Part shown: in pieces, positions 1-7,444 of the stretch
Numbering within the stretch: position 1 is the first letter of the stretch
How the letters are laid out: each line of letters opens with the position of its first letter
Source of the DNA: Chloroflexia bacterium
Lineage (GTDB): Bacteria > Chloroflexota > Chloroflexia > Thermomicrobiales > UBA6265
NCBI GenBank assembly: GCA_013698305.1
Contig: JACCVC010000156.1
Span: 1-22,398, forward strand
Direction of reading: 5' to 3'
DNA length: 22,398 nt
The notes under the pieces: generated by a model
The model's input: only the letters and a program-made list of their open reading frames with translations
Databases searched by the model: none
Told to the model about the DNA's origin: nothing
Made by a program: the position numbers and the translations under genes

Positions 1-13
1 AAGGTGGACAAAT

Positions 14-790
14 TCAGCGACGGCGTGAATCAAGCCAGCGAGCGAAACGCGGATTCATTGACTCGTAAATCCGGCCCATTGCCGGGAGGTCCAGCAAGGC
101 TCGTAGCCGCAGCGCATCCTCAATGTCCGACAGAAGCGAACCTGGCCCATCATCACCGCCGCTACGATGGGCAAACCAGCCGTCGACCACCCTCGACCAG
201 CAGGCGCTGAATCGCTCCACAGACGCCTCCAACACCTCCGGAGCGAGCCTCACAGCGGTTGGAGCTGGCCATTCCCCAAGCCGCTCCGGCGGCCAGCGAC
301 CGGGATCGAATCCGTCGACCTCACGCACTCCCACCGGCTCGATGGTGTCCCATGAAATCACGGCCATTTTCGGGGGAGCATACAAACCTCTCCGACCTGA
401 ATCGTCCACCGCCAGGATCGGTAGCGGCACCACCACGGCTCGGTCGTAGTGCTCGAACGGCACCGGAAATCGCGCGATGCTTCCCGGATGGTGAGGTGGG
501 TTTTCAGCCGCGAACGTCGATGCTCGTTCCATGATCCGGTCGATGGCATCGGATCGGTCATCGGCCCTTACCTGGGCAGTGATGATCTCGGGCGGATGGG
601 CATCCCGAAACTCGATCTCCGCTAGCCCGTGCGCTGTGCGTACCGTTGTCCGCTCGACCGCAACGCCATCCTCCCCGGTCGCGATGCGTTGCTCCACCAC
701 CGACCATGCGCCCTGCGGTCCAAATCTCGATAACAGGTAGGCGACCTGCTCCTCAGCCGAGTCAACGTACGCCATGAGCCGCTCTGTCAC
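14..790 (-). CDS. Hypothetical soluble protein
   Basis: I do not recognise this 258-residue protein. It has no signal peptide or membrane segment. It is rich in acidic residues and in Trp/Pro/Arg, and has a short Pro-rich central stretch (RWPPERLGEWPAP) and a basic C-terminus. The start ATG overlaps the stop of the upstream gene as ATGA (787-790), so the two are almost certainly co-transcribed and translationally coupled. That upstream gene encodes a membrane-anchored protein, so the pair may work together at the membrane, but this is inference. The coding call rests on its length, the coupled start and normal-looking high-GC coding sequence. The overlapping plus-strand reading frames are shorter and of low complexity. 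Function unknown. Confidence 0.75.
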   Translation of the reverse strand: MTERLMAYVDSAEEQVAYLLSRFGPQGAWSVVEQRIATGEDGVAVERTTVRTAHGLAEIEFRDAHPPEIITAQVRADDRSDAIDRIMERASTFAAENPPHHPGSIARFPVPFEHYDRAVVVPLPILAVDDSGRRGLYAPPKMAVISWDTIEPVGVREVDGFDPGRWPPERLGEWPAPTAVRLAPEVLEASVERFSACWSRVVDGWFAHRSGGDDGPGSLLSDIEDALRLRALLDLPAMGRIYESMNPRFARWLDSRRR

Positions 791-1440
791 GAGGTCTCCT
801 TATTCGCGTCTACAGCGACAGAGCGCGTTTCCATGAAGGCTCGGTTCACGACCGCCAGTGACCGCATCATTTCCAGCTGCGTTTCCAAGCTCTTTGCGTT
901 CGGAATCTCTCGCCGGGATCGGATTGACCGAACGAATCTGAGAAACCCCTGGCCCTGGAGATATTCCACCCGAAACCGCTCTCGTTCCGGCTCCAGAATG
1001 GCGTCGATGTGATCACCGATCACCTTTGTCACAAGCTCCTCCAGGTCGCTCGGACCCCGGTAGTCAATTGTCGGCGGCTCGCCTGACGACGCGTGTTGAT
1101 TTGAGGTGTAGACCCACGCTGCGCCGCCCGATGCGTCCAGGATGTCAACCTGAAACACCCGGCCAGGACCTTCCGAAGCATTCGCCATCCGCCCGAACGC
1201 GGGGTAGCCGTCGTAGGAGCCGGACACCTCCGCCTCGTCTAGATTGACCGTGCCTTCGATCAGTGTCGCCAGCGGTCCCAGCGCCAACTCCAGGTCGGCC
1301 TTGGCTCGTCGGTTGAAAAACACCGCCAGATACGCGGTGCCAACGAGCGCCACGAATACCACTGCGCACATCGCCAATGCCGTCAATACGTATGGATTCA
1401 AGCGGGATATCCCTGTTCTGACCACTGCTCCGCTCCGCAC
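787..1440 (-). CDS. Hypothetical single-pass membrane protein
   Basis: This is a 217-residue protein of unknown function. Its one clear membrane segment lies near residues 18-41 (YVLTALAMCAVVFVALVGTA region), followed by a basic NRRAK stop-transfer stretch, so the rest probably forms a single folded domain on one side of the membrane. The start codon is GTG at 1440; a second GTG at 1426 is possible, and neither has an ideal ribosome-binding site. The gene is divergent from the MFS transporter across about 140 bp and is coupled to the next minus-strand gene by an ATGA overlap. A small sensory or scaffolding role is possible, but nothing in the sequence proves one. Confidence 0.75.
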   Translation of the reverse strand: MRSGAVVRTGISRLNPYVLTALAMCAVVFVALVGTAYLAVFFNRRAKADLELALGPLATLIEGTVNLDEAEVSGSYDGYPAFGRMANASEGPGRVFQVDILDASGGAAWVYTSNQHASSGEPPTIDYRGPSDLEELVTKVIGDHIDAILEPERERFRVEYLQGQGFLRFVRSIRSRREIPNAKSLETQLEMMRSLAVVNRAFMETRSVAVDANKETS

Positions 1441-1497
1441 CTGGAGGGAGCGCCAACTGATGGCAAGTGTACCGCCCAGGCAAGATCGCTTTCGGAA

Positions 1498-1530
1498 TTG
1501 CCACCAAAACCCTCTGGCCAGATATACAAT
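1498..1530 (+). promoter_or_regulatory. Candidate promoter of the MFS gene
   Basis: A TTGCCA box (1498-1503) lies 19 bp before TATACA (1523-1528); the overlapping TACAAT (1525-1530) would give a 21-bp spacer. This would place the transcription start about 45 nt before the chosen MFS start codon. The spacer is longer than ideal, so confidence is modest. Confidence 0.4.
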
Positions 1531-1581
1531 GTCTCGGGCTCTCGCCCACTGGCACGACGATCACCCTGTACTGGACAGAGC

Positions 1582-2781
1582 ATGCGCATTTCCTGGCACG
1601 TCGGCCTCGGACGTGATCTCGGGCTCGCCTTCTGGGCGATGACGTTTTTCGAAGCGACATTCGGTGCCTTCACAAGTATCTGGCCCCTCTGGATCGAGGA
1701 TCGTGGCGCACCGATCGCCATGGTCGGAATCGTGCTTGGGTCCGCCGGATTCGTGCGCCCCTTCGTGATCGGTCCTTCTTCCTGGCTGACCGAACGATTC
1801 GACCGCAAGTGGCTCCTCATCGTTGCCAGGTCGCTCGGCATCGCCGGGCTCCTCGTCGCCGCCTTCGCCGGTAGCTGGCCCATCCTCTTCATCACCGTCG
1901 TCCTCAACGGCATGGGCGAGTTGGTATTCCCGGTGCTTCAAACCTACATAGCCGAGCGTTCCACCGAGAACCGGGCACGCGCATTCTCGCTCATCGTCAA
2001 TGTTGGTCCCTCGTTCGCGCTCATCGTCACGCCGCTGATCTCCGGCCTGTTGATTGCCCAATGGGGCATGCAGTCGGCGTTCTTTCTCGCCAGTTTCACG
2101 AGCCTCGTCTCTATCCTGTTCCTGAGCCGGATGGACTTCTCGACGCTGCCCGACGACGACGATACCGACACGACATCGGCGCGATCCTACGGCGCGGCGT
2201 TCAAGCACGGGGAGATTCGCTCGCTGTTCGTCGTTCATGGATTGACGATCCTCTCGCTGGCGATCGGGGTGACGCTCGTCCCAATCTTCCTGAACGACGT
2301 GCGGGGACTCCCACCCGGACTGATCTCCACGCTCGGAGCGGGCGCAGCGGTCGGCACGGTGCTGTTCGGACTTTGGGTTGCCCGGTCTTCGAGACTCTCC
2401 GCCAACCCGCTGACCGCTGCTGCGATTGCCTGTGGCGCTATCTCGGTGGGCTTGCTCATCTTCGCGTTCGGCGACTCGCTTGGCTGGATTGCGCTGGCGT
2501 TCTTCCTCCGAGGCGGAATGTTCGCCACCTGGGCCATGATCCTCGCCCGGATGGGAGAGCTTGCGCCGGCACATCTGCGGTCACGCGCCTTTGCCGTCGT
2601 CGAGATCCTGGGCGGCAGCGCGATCTCGTTCGGTCCGATCATTGCCTCAGTGCTGTATGGCATCGATCCTGGCATCCCGATCATCGTCGGCGCGTTCCTG
2701 GGCGGATTGATGGCCATTCGACTCGGCTGGATGCAGCGCCACAGCCCAACTACCATAACGTCACCTGCCTCCGCTGACTGA
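1582..2781 (+). CDS. MFS transporter
   Basis: This is a 399-residue polytopic membrane protein with about 12 predicted membrane helices in two halves, the usual size for the major facilitator superfamily. After the second helix it carries a degenerate loop-2/3 motif (SSWLTERFDRKWLL), and a central hydrophilic loop (DFSTLPDDDDTDTTSARSYG) separates the halves. The ATG at 1582 was chosen because the first helix (GLAFWAMTFFEATF) follows directly; an upstream in-frame ATG at 1498 would add about 28 unconserved residues that overlap the likely promoter. It is a secondary transporter, probably a proton-coupled drug or metabolite exporter, but the substrate cannot be read from the sequence. The next gene on the same strand begins 121 bp later and looks functionally unrelated. 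Confidence 0.88.
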   Translation: MRISWHVGLGRDLGLAFWAMTFFEATFGAFTSIWPLWIEDRGAPIAMVGIVLGSAGFVRPFVIGPSSWLTERFDRKWLLIVARSLGIAGLLVAAFAGSWPILFITVVLNGMGELVFPVLQTYIAERSTENRARAFSLIVNVGPSFALIVTPLISGLLIAQWGMQSAFFLASFTSLVSILFLSRMDFSTLPDDDDTDTTSARSYGAAFKHGEIRSLFVVHGLTILSLAIGVTLVPIFLNDVRGLPPGLISTLGAGAAVGTVLFGLWVARSSRLSANPLTAAAIACGAISVGLLIFAFGDSLGWIALAFFLRGGMFATWAMILARMGELAPAHLRSRAFAVVEILGGSAISFGPIIASVLYGIDPGIPIIVGAFLGGLMAIRLGWMQRHSPTTITSPASAD

Positions 2782-2902
2782 CCTCCGGTTGGTAACTGGT
2801 GGCCAATCGGTTCCCATACACCGTGCTACCATCCCCTTGATAGTTGAATTGGACCATTCGCCGTGCATGAAGCGGCGATACAGCCCCCTGGAGTCCCCCT
2901 CG

Positions 2903-4381
2903 ATGACGGTAGAGCCACTCATTTTTGAACTCAGCAGCCCCGGTCGCCGAGCGGCCCGTTTTCCAGCGCCAGATGTGCCAGACGCGGAGCTTCCTTCAGA
3001 CCTGCGCCGCGAGTCGCTCGAATGGCCAGAGGTAAGTGAAATCGATGTTGTGCGGCATTTCACCCGTCTGAGCCAGAAAAACCACGCCATCGACATTTCC
3101 ATGTATCCGCTCGGGTCATGCACGATGAAATACAACCCGCGCATCAACGAGCAGGTCGCTCGCCTCAACGGCTTCGCCAACATCCATCCACTGGCTCCTG
3201 AAGAGACGGTCCAGGGCGCGCTGGAGCTGATGTATGACCTTCAAGGCATTCTCGGAGAGATTTCAGGCTTCGACGCCGTCACGCTGCAACCCGCCGCGGG
3301 AGCCCATGGCGAGCTCACCGGCTGTCTCATGATCCGGGCGTGGCATCACGAGCGTGGCGATACCGGGCGCACCAAGATGCTGATTCCGGACTCCGCCCAT
3401 GGCACGAACCCGGCCACTGCTCGCATGGCGGGATTCGATGTCGTGACCGTCCCGTCCGATGATCGAGGAAACACTGACATCGACGCCGTGCGCGAGCTGG
3501 TCGGCCCGGACACCGCCGGACTGATGATCACCAATCCCAACACGCTTGGACTCTGGGATGAGCACATCAAGGGGATGATCGACATCGTCCATGAGGCGGG
3601 CGGCCTCGTCTATAACGATGGCGCGAACTTCAACGCCATTCTCGGCATTGCCCGCCCAGGTGACCTGGGCATTGATGTCATGCACTTCAACCTGCACAAG
3701 ACGTTTTCCACGCCGCACGGTGGCGGCGGACCTGGATCAGGGCCGGTCGGTGTGGCACAAAGGCTTGCCGATTATCTGCCCGCACCTATCGTTGTTCGCG
3801 TCGACGAGGAAGACGGTCCTCGCTACACTTGGCAGGAGCCGCCGAAGAGCATCGGCAAGCTGCACGGCTTCAATGGCAACTTCGGCATGCACGTCCGCGC
3901 CTACAACTATATCCGCATGCACGGCGCGTCTGGACTGCGCCAGGTGAGCGAAGACGCCGTCCTCAACGCCAACTACCTCCGAGCGCGCCTCCACAACGAC
4001 TATCACGTGCCCCACGACCGCACCTGCATGCACGAGTTCGTCGCCTCTGCCTCCCGCCAGAAGAAAGAGAATGGCGTCAGGACCGTCGACATCGCCAAGC
4101 GGTTGCTCGACTTCGGGATTCACCCGCCCACCACCTATTTCCCGCTCATCATCGCAGAAGCGATCATGATCGAGCCGACCGAGACCGAGTCGCGGGAATC
4201 GCTGGACTACTTCGCCGACTGCATGCTCCAGATTGCGGAAGAGGCGCGGACGGATCCGGACATGGTGAAGAACGCGCCACACACCACCGAGTACAAGCGG
4301 CTCGATGAGGTCGGCGCCAACCGGCAGCTCAATCTCCGTTGGGTGCGCGAGAGGGAACTCGAACCGCAGGCCGCCGATTGA
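2903..4381 (+). CDS. gcvPB: Glycine dehydrogenase (decarboxylating) subunit 2
   Basis: GcvPB is the PLP-binding half of the two-subunit P-protein of the glycine cleavage system. With GcvPA it decarboxylates glycine and passes the aminomethyl group to lipoylated GcvH in the cytosol. The 492-residue product has the family opening (LIFELSSPGRRA), the YPLGSCTMKYNPRIN motif, and the PLP site NLHKTFSTPHGGGGPGSG with the Schiff-base lysine at about K266. The ATG at 2903 was chosen because GGAG lies 9 nt upstream and the conserved N-terminus starts there; in-frame ATGs exist further upstream, for example at 2867. Length is normal for bacterial GcvPB. Neither gcvPA, gcvT nor gcvH lies beside it: an MFS gene is upstream and leuS converges from downstream. 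No glycine-riboswitch-like fold was seen in the 121 bp before it. Confidence 0.96.
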   Translation: MTVEPLIFELSSPGRRAARFPAPDVPDAELPSDLRRESLEWPEVSEIDVVRHFTRLSQKNHAIDISMYPLGSCTMKYNPRINEQVARLNGFANIHPLAPEETVQGALELMYDLQGILGEISGFDAVTLQPAAGAHGELTGCLMIRAWHHERGDTGRTKMLIPDSAHGTNPATARMAGFDVVTVPSDDRGNTDIDAVRELVGPDTAGLMITNPNTLGLWDEHIKGMIDIVHEAGGLVYNDGANFNAILGIARPGDLGIDVMHFNLHKTFSTPHGGGGPGSGPVGVAQRLADYLPAPIVVRVDEEDGPRYTWQEPPKSIGKLHGFNGNFGMHVRAYNYIRMHGASGLRQVSEDAVLNANYLRARLHNDYHVPHDRTCMHEFVASASRQKKENGVRTVDIAKRLLDFGIHPPTTYFPLIIAEAIMIEPTETESRESLDYFADCMLQIAEEARTDPDMVKNAPHTTEYKRLDEVGANRQLNLRWVRERELEPQAAD

Positions 4382-4441
4382 TAACGTTGCGCCGCGGACC
4401 CCACACGATGTCTGCACGTAGCAAAGCAATAGGGTCGTAGA

Positions 4442-4469
4442 CGGGTGAACACTTTTCGAGGTTCACCCG
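4442..4469. terminator. Hairpin between convergent gcvPB and leuS
   Basis: CGGGTGAAC (4442-4450) pairs perfectly with GTTCACCCG (4461-4469) around a 10-nt loop. It lies in the 118-bp gap between two convergent genes, where a bidirectional terminator is expected. Neither strand has a U-tract after the stem, so it may instead be a 3'-end stabilising hairpin or act with another factor. Confidence 0.5.
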
Positions 4470-4499
4470 CACGGGACGGCCGTTTACGCCATTTCGGCG

Positions 4500-6995
4500 C
4501 TACCCCACCAGAATGTTGATCAGCCTGCCCGGCACGTAGATCGTCCGCCGGATGATCTTGCCTTCCAGATATTCAGGAATCTTTCCGACCACTTGCGCCG
4601 CCGCCACGGCATCGTCCTCTGTCGCATCGACGGCGATCGTGACGCGCTCCCGCAGTTTGCCGTTGATCTGTACCGGAATCTCGATCTGATCGACCGCCGT
4701 CAACGCTTCATCGTAGACCGGCCATCTCTGCTGGTGTACAGAGTATGGCTTGCCCAGCATCTGCCACATCTCCTCGGCCACGTACGGCGTGCCGGGAGCC
4801 ATCATCAGCACCAGTGACTCGACCGCCTCATGCCACGCCTCGGTCTTCGCGACATCAGTCCCTTTCAGTTTCGTCAGCTCATTCGAGAACTCAATCAACG
4901 CCGCGATCATCGTGTTGAAGTGGAACTGCTCGATATCCTTGCTCACGCGAGCAATGGTCTTGTGCGTCAATCGTCGCAACTCGGCGGCAGCTTCGGAACC
5001 GCCGTCAGCGACCCTGGACCCGGTATCGGTGTCCGCGACGATCTGGAACGCCCTCCGGATGAATCGCTCCATGCCGGTGATGCCGCGGTCATTCCACGGT
5101 CCCCCCTGTTCCCACGGTCCCAGGAACATCAGGTGCAGCCGCAGCGCGTCCGCCCCATATCGCTCCACCAGCGGGTTCGGGCTGATCTGGGTACCCCGAC
5201 TCTTGCTCATCTTGGTGCCTTCTGCGGCGAGGATCATGCCTTGGTTGCGGAGCTTGCGGAACGGTTCTCCGTGATCCACCAGACCCAGATCTCGCAAAAC
5301 CTTGGTGAAGAAGCGAGCGTATAGCAGATGCAGGATCGCGTGTTCGATTCCGCCCGTGTACAGATCGACCGGCGTCCATTGCTTTACCCGCTCCGGATCA
5401 ATCGGCCCTGCCTCGTAGTTGGGGTTGGTGAACCGAAACCAGTACCACGAGGAATCGACGAAGGTATCCATCGTGTCGGTCTCGCGACGCGCCTCACCGC
5501 CACACGCCGGACACGTCGCCTTCAGAAAGGCTTCGTGCGACACCAGCGGGCTTTGGCCGGTCGGCGTGAATTCGGCGTCCAGCGGCAGCATCACCGGCAA
5601 ATCAGCTTCCGGTACCGGCACCATCCCGCAGTCGTCGCAGTAGACAATGGGTATCGGCGTTCCCCAGTACCGTTGGCGGGAAATCAGCCAGTCGCGCAAT
5701 CTCCACGTCACCTCGGGAGCGCCCCTGCCCTCCTGCTCCAGCCACGCGATCACCTCCGGCAATCGCTCGGGCATAGGAGTACCGTCGAACCGACCCGAGT
5801 TCAACATCCTGCCCGGACCGACGTACGACTCCGCCATCGTGTCAGCATTCAGCGTCGGCGCGTCATCCGGCTGGATCACCACCTTGATCGGCAGATCGAA
5901 TGCCCGCGCAAAGGCGAGGTCCCGCTCGTCATGCGCTGGCACCGCCATCACGGCGCCCGTGCCATAACCCATCAGCACGTAATCCGCGATCCAGATCTGG
6001 ATCTTCTCGTCCGTGACCGGATTGATCGCATAGGCACCGGTGAACACCCCCGTCTTCTGCAGCGCCTCGTCGGTCGATTGCCGCTCGATCTCGCTCTTGC
6101 GCCGTGCAGCATCACGGTACGACTCCACGACGTTACGTTGCGCGTCGTTGGTGATTATGTCCACCAGCGGGTGCTCGGGCGCCACCACCATGAACGTCGC
6201 GCCAAAGACGGTATCCGGGCGCGTGGTGAAAACCTCCAGGTCGTCGCCCGTCTCGATCCGAAACGTCAGGCGAGCGCCTTCGCTGCGCCCGATCCAGTTG
6301 CGCTGCATGACCTTGACCGGCTCGGGCCAGTCGACCGAATCCAGCTCGCTCAGCAACTCCTCGGCATATTCGGTGATTCGGAAAAACCACTGTTCCAGGT
6401 CACGCTTGTAGACCTCCGCTCCGCAACGCTCGCAGACGTTGCCATCTATGACCTGCTCGTTCGCCAGCACCGTCTGGTCGTTGGGACACCACCACACCGC
6501 GCCCGACGAGCGATACGCCAGGCCACGTTCCAGCATCTTCAGGAATATCCACTGGTTCCACCGGTAGTAGCTCGGATCGCTGGTGACGACCTCGCGTGAC
6601 CAGTCGATCATCGGCCCCATCAGGTCGAACTGCTCCCGCATCTCGGGAATGTTGTCATACGTCCAGGTAGCGGGGTGGATACCGTTCCGGATCGCGGCGT
6701 TTTCCGCTGGTAGCCCAAACGCGTCGAAGCCCATCGGGTACAGCACGTTGTTGCCCTGCATCCGCTTCATCCGGGCGAAGATGTCCGGGGCGATATAGGC
6801 GTACCAGTGTCCAACATGAAGTATGCCGGACGGATATGGGTACATCGTCAGGGAAAACCACTTGGGGTTCGGGTCGGCGTCATCGGTCGCGTAGATCGCG
6901 GTGTCCTTCCAGCGCTCCCGCCACTTCGGCTCAATCGCTGCAGCATCCCACGTTCGTTGCGAAACCGTTGTTGTCGAGTTGTCCTGCGCCACCAT
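4500..6995 (-). CDS. leuS: Leucyl-tRNA synthetase
   Basis: This class I synthetase charges tRNA-Leu with leucine in the cytosol. The 831-residue product shows the HIGH-type motif HVGH at residues 60-63 after MYPYPSGIL. It has a zinc-binding Cys cluster (WWCPNDQ...CERC) and a CP1 editing domain with TTRPDTVFGATF and GTGAVMAVPAHDERD. A second Cys cluster (CPACGGE) precedes the DTFVDSSWYW motif, and KMSKS lies at 595-599. The C-terminus is the usual anticodon and vestigial domain ending in GRLINILVG. I chose the ATG at 6995 because GGAG lies 8 nt upstream (GGAGTAAATCA); upstream in-frame starts at 7020 and 7115 fall beside or inside the terminator and T-box of the leader. Expression is predicted to depend on a Leu-responsive T-box upstream (7031-7438). 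Confidence 0.97.
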   Translation of the reverse strand: MVAQDNSTTTVSQRTWDAAAIEPKWRERWKDTAIYATDDADPNPKWFSLTMYPYPSGILHVGHWYAYIAPDIFARMKRMQGNNVLYPMGFDAFGLPAENAAIRNGIHPATWTYDNIPEMREQFDLMGPMIDWSREVVTSDPSYYRWNQWIFLKMLERGLAYRSSGAVWWCPNDQTVLANEQVIDGNVCERCGAEVYKRDLEQWFFRITEYAEELLSELDSVDWPEPVKVMQRNWIGRSEGARLTFRIETGDDLEVFTTRPDTVFGATFMVVAPEHPLVDIITNDAQRNVVESYRDAARRKSEIERQSTDEALQKTGVFTGAYAINPVTDEKIQIWIADYVLMGYGTGAVMAVPAHDERDLAFARAFDLPIKVVIQPDDAPTLNADTMAESYVGPGRMLNSGRFDGTPMPERLPEVIAWLEQEGRGAPEVTWRLRDWLISRQRYWGTPIPIVYCDDCGMVPVPEADLPVMLPLDAEFTPTGQSPLVSHEAFLKATCPACGGEARRETDTMDTFVDSSWYWFRFTNPNYEAGPIDPERVKQWTPVDLYTGGIEHAILHLLYARFFTKVLRDLGLVDHGEPFRKLRNQGMILAAEGTKMSKSRGTQISPNPLVERYGADALRLHLMFLGPWEQGGPWNDRGITGMERFIRRAFQIVADTDTGSRVADGGSEAAAELRRLTHKTIARVSKDIEQFHFNTMIAALIEFSNELTKLKGTDVAKTEAWHEAVESLVLMMAPGTPYVAEEMWQMLGKPYSVHQQRWPVYDEALTAVDQIEIPVQINGKLRERVTIAVDATEDDAVAAAQVVGKIPEYLEGKIIRRTIYVPGRLINILVG

Positions 6996-7030
6996 TGATT
7001 TACTCCGTTCTGTCGCCATGACCACCACGC

Positions 7031-7070
7031 AAAAAACGCCTTTCGCCCCAATACAGGGACGAAAGGCGTT
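7031..7070 (-). terminator. Intrinsic terminator of the leuS T-box
   Basis: On the minus strand AACGCCTTTCGTCCC and GGGGCGAAAGGCGTT form a nearly perfect 15-bp stem (one G-U pair) with a short TGTATT loop, followed by a run of Ts (TTTTTTG counting the stem end). It sits between the T-box motif and the leuS ribosome-binding site, and the left arm carries the CGTCCCT needed for the competing antiterminator. Confidence 0.93.
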
Positions 7071-7077
7071 GTTGCCA

Positions 7078-7093
7078 TCCGCGGTACCACCCG
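7078..7093 (-). promoter_or_regulatory. T-box motif (antiterminator 5' side)
   Basis: The minus strand reads CGGGTGGTACCGCGGA, matching the T-box consensus AGGGTGGNACCGCG at all but the first base. The UGGU within it would pair with ACCA, the 3' end of an uncharged tRNA whose discriminator is A. The CGTCCCT partner that forms the antiterminator lies in the left arm of the terminator (around 7053-7062). Confidence 0.93.
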
Positions 7094-7135
7094 TGTTGAC
7101 ATTGTCTCTATACACCCACGCCGACGCCGTTTCAG

Positions 7136-7208
7136 TGGAGCCGAGGGGGCTCGAACCCCTGACCTCAACACTGCCAGTGTTGCGCTCTCCCAGCTGAGCT
7201 ACGGCCCC
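7136..7208 (-). tRNA. tRNA-Ala (anticodon GGC)
   Basis: This 73-nt cloverleaf has every arm intact. The acceptor arm GGGGCCG/CGGCTCC includes the G3-U70 wobble that is the alanine identity element. The D arm is GCTC/GAGC with loop AGCTGGGA. The anticodon arm CAACA/TGTTG has loop CTGGCAG, giving anticodon GGC. The variable loop is AGGTC, and the T arm AGGGG/CCCCT has loop TTCGAGC. The discriminator base is A73 and the 3' CCA is not encoded. It lies inside the leuS T-box leader, downstream of Stem I/II and upstream of the antiterminator. A possible private promoter is weak: TTGACT (7242-7237) is followed after 17 bp by a poor TCCAGA (7219-7214). It is therefore probably made from the leuS leader promoter. 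Confidence 0.96.
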
Positions 7209-7272
7209 AAATCTCTGGACGTCATTCGCGCGGACCAGTCAATGCCCACTCGATGCCCTGTAACGGGAGCTC

Positions 7273-7304
7273 CCGGAGTTGGCTGATCTCGCTCACCAAC
7301 CCGG
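7273..7304 (-). ncRNA. Stem II-like hairpin of the T-box leader
   Basis: CCGGGTTGG (7304-7296) pairs with CCAACTCCGG (7282-7273) across a 13-nt loop, with a small internal mismatch. It follows Stem I directly, which is the expected position of Stem II. Its extent is judged by eye. Confidence 0.6.
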
Positions 7305-7308
7305 CTCG

Positions 7309-7386
7309 CGGACGAGTTCGACGCGGTACATGATACCTTTCACCTGCCGGCATCTCTCTGTGGGCTTGATGCGTCTACTACTTCCG
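7309..7386 (-). ncRNA. T-box Stem I with CTC (Leu) specifier
   Basis: On the minus strand the lower stem CGGA (7386-7383) pairs with TCCG (7312-7309), and the next stem GACGC (7375-7371) pairs with GCGTC (7324-7320). Between them lies a 7x7 internal loop, AGTAGTA opposite GAACTCG. This is the loop E (AGUA/GAA) specifier arrangement of T-boxes, with CTC at 7316-7314 immediately after GAA, which matches a leucine codon upstream of leuS. The distal part (7360-7332) has the CAGAGAG bulge and GGTGAAAG loop that in this family dock on the tRNA elbow. Confidence 0.88.
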
Positions 7387-7444
7387 GTCAACGCCATCTT
7401 CGGGTCACCATGACCTGGCCACCGTGTTTTCGGCGGCAACCGTG

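Larger units (their letters stand above)
7031..7438 (-). promoter_or_regulatory. Leu T-box leader of leuS, interrupted by tRNA-Ala
   Basis: This tRNA-sensing transcription attenuator controls leuS. In minus-strand order it holds Stem I (7309-7386), a Stem II-like hairpin (7273-7304), a complete tRNA-Ala gene (7208-7136), the T-box sequence (7093-7078) and an intrinsic terminator (7070-7031). The family works by pairing the specifier codon with the anticodon of the cognate tRNA, and the T-box UGGN with the uncharged NCCA end. Binding stabilises the antiterminator and allows leuS transcription when tRNA-Leu is uncharged. All canonical landmarks are present and the specifier matches the downstream gene. 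The insertion of a tRNA gene where Stem III usually lies is highly unusual. The transcription start near 7438 is inferred from the promoter at 7445-7474. Confidence 0.88.

Noticed and set aside
1561..2574. Minus-strand open frame (about 337 codons) opposite the MFS gene
   Set aside because: It is very rich in Glu, Arg, Asp and Gly, as expected for the reverse of hydrophobic helix codons; the plus-strand transporter is clearly the real gene.
2782..2902. Glycine riboswitch before gcvPB
   Set aside because: The 121-bp gap shows no tandem conserved glycine-aptamer core and is short for one.
5328..6599. Long plus-strand open frame (about 423 codons) opposite leuS
   Set aside because: It is antisense to a well-conserved leuS, His/Arg-rich and without domain features; it is a shadow frame of high-GC coding DNA.
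6996..7115. N-terminal extension of leuS starting at 7115 or 7020
   Set aside because: The extension would be translated from the T-box and terminator region; the start at 6995 has a well-placed GGAG and matches the family N-terminus.
7209..7242. Private promoter for tRNA-Ala (TTGACT, 17 bp, TCCAGA)
   Set aside because: The -35 box is good but the -10 matches poorly (2 of 6), and a start exactly at the mature tRNA 5' end would be odd. It remains the main alternative to the embedded-tRNA reading.
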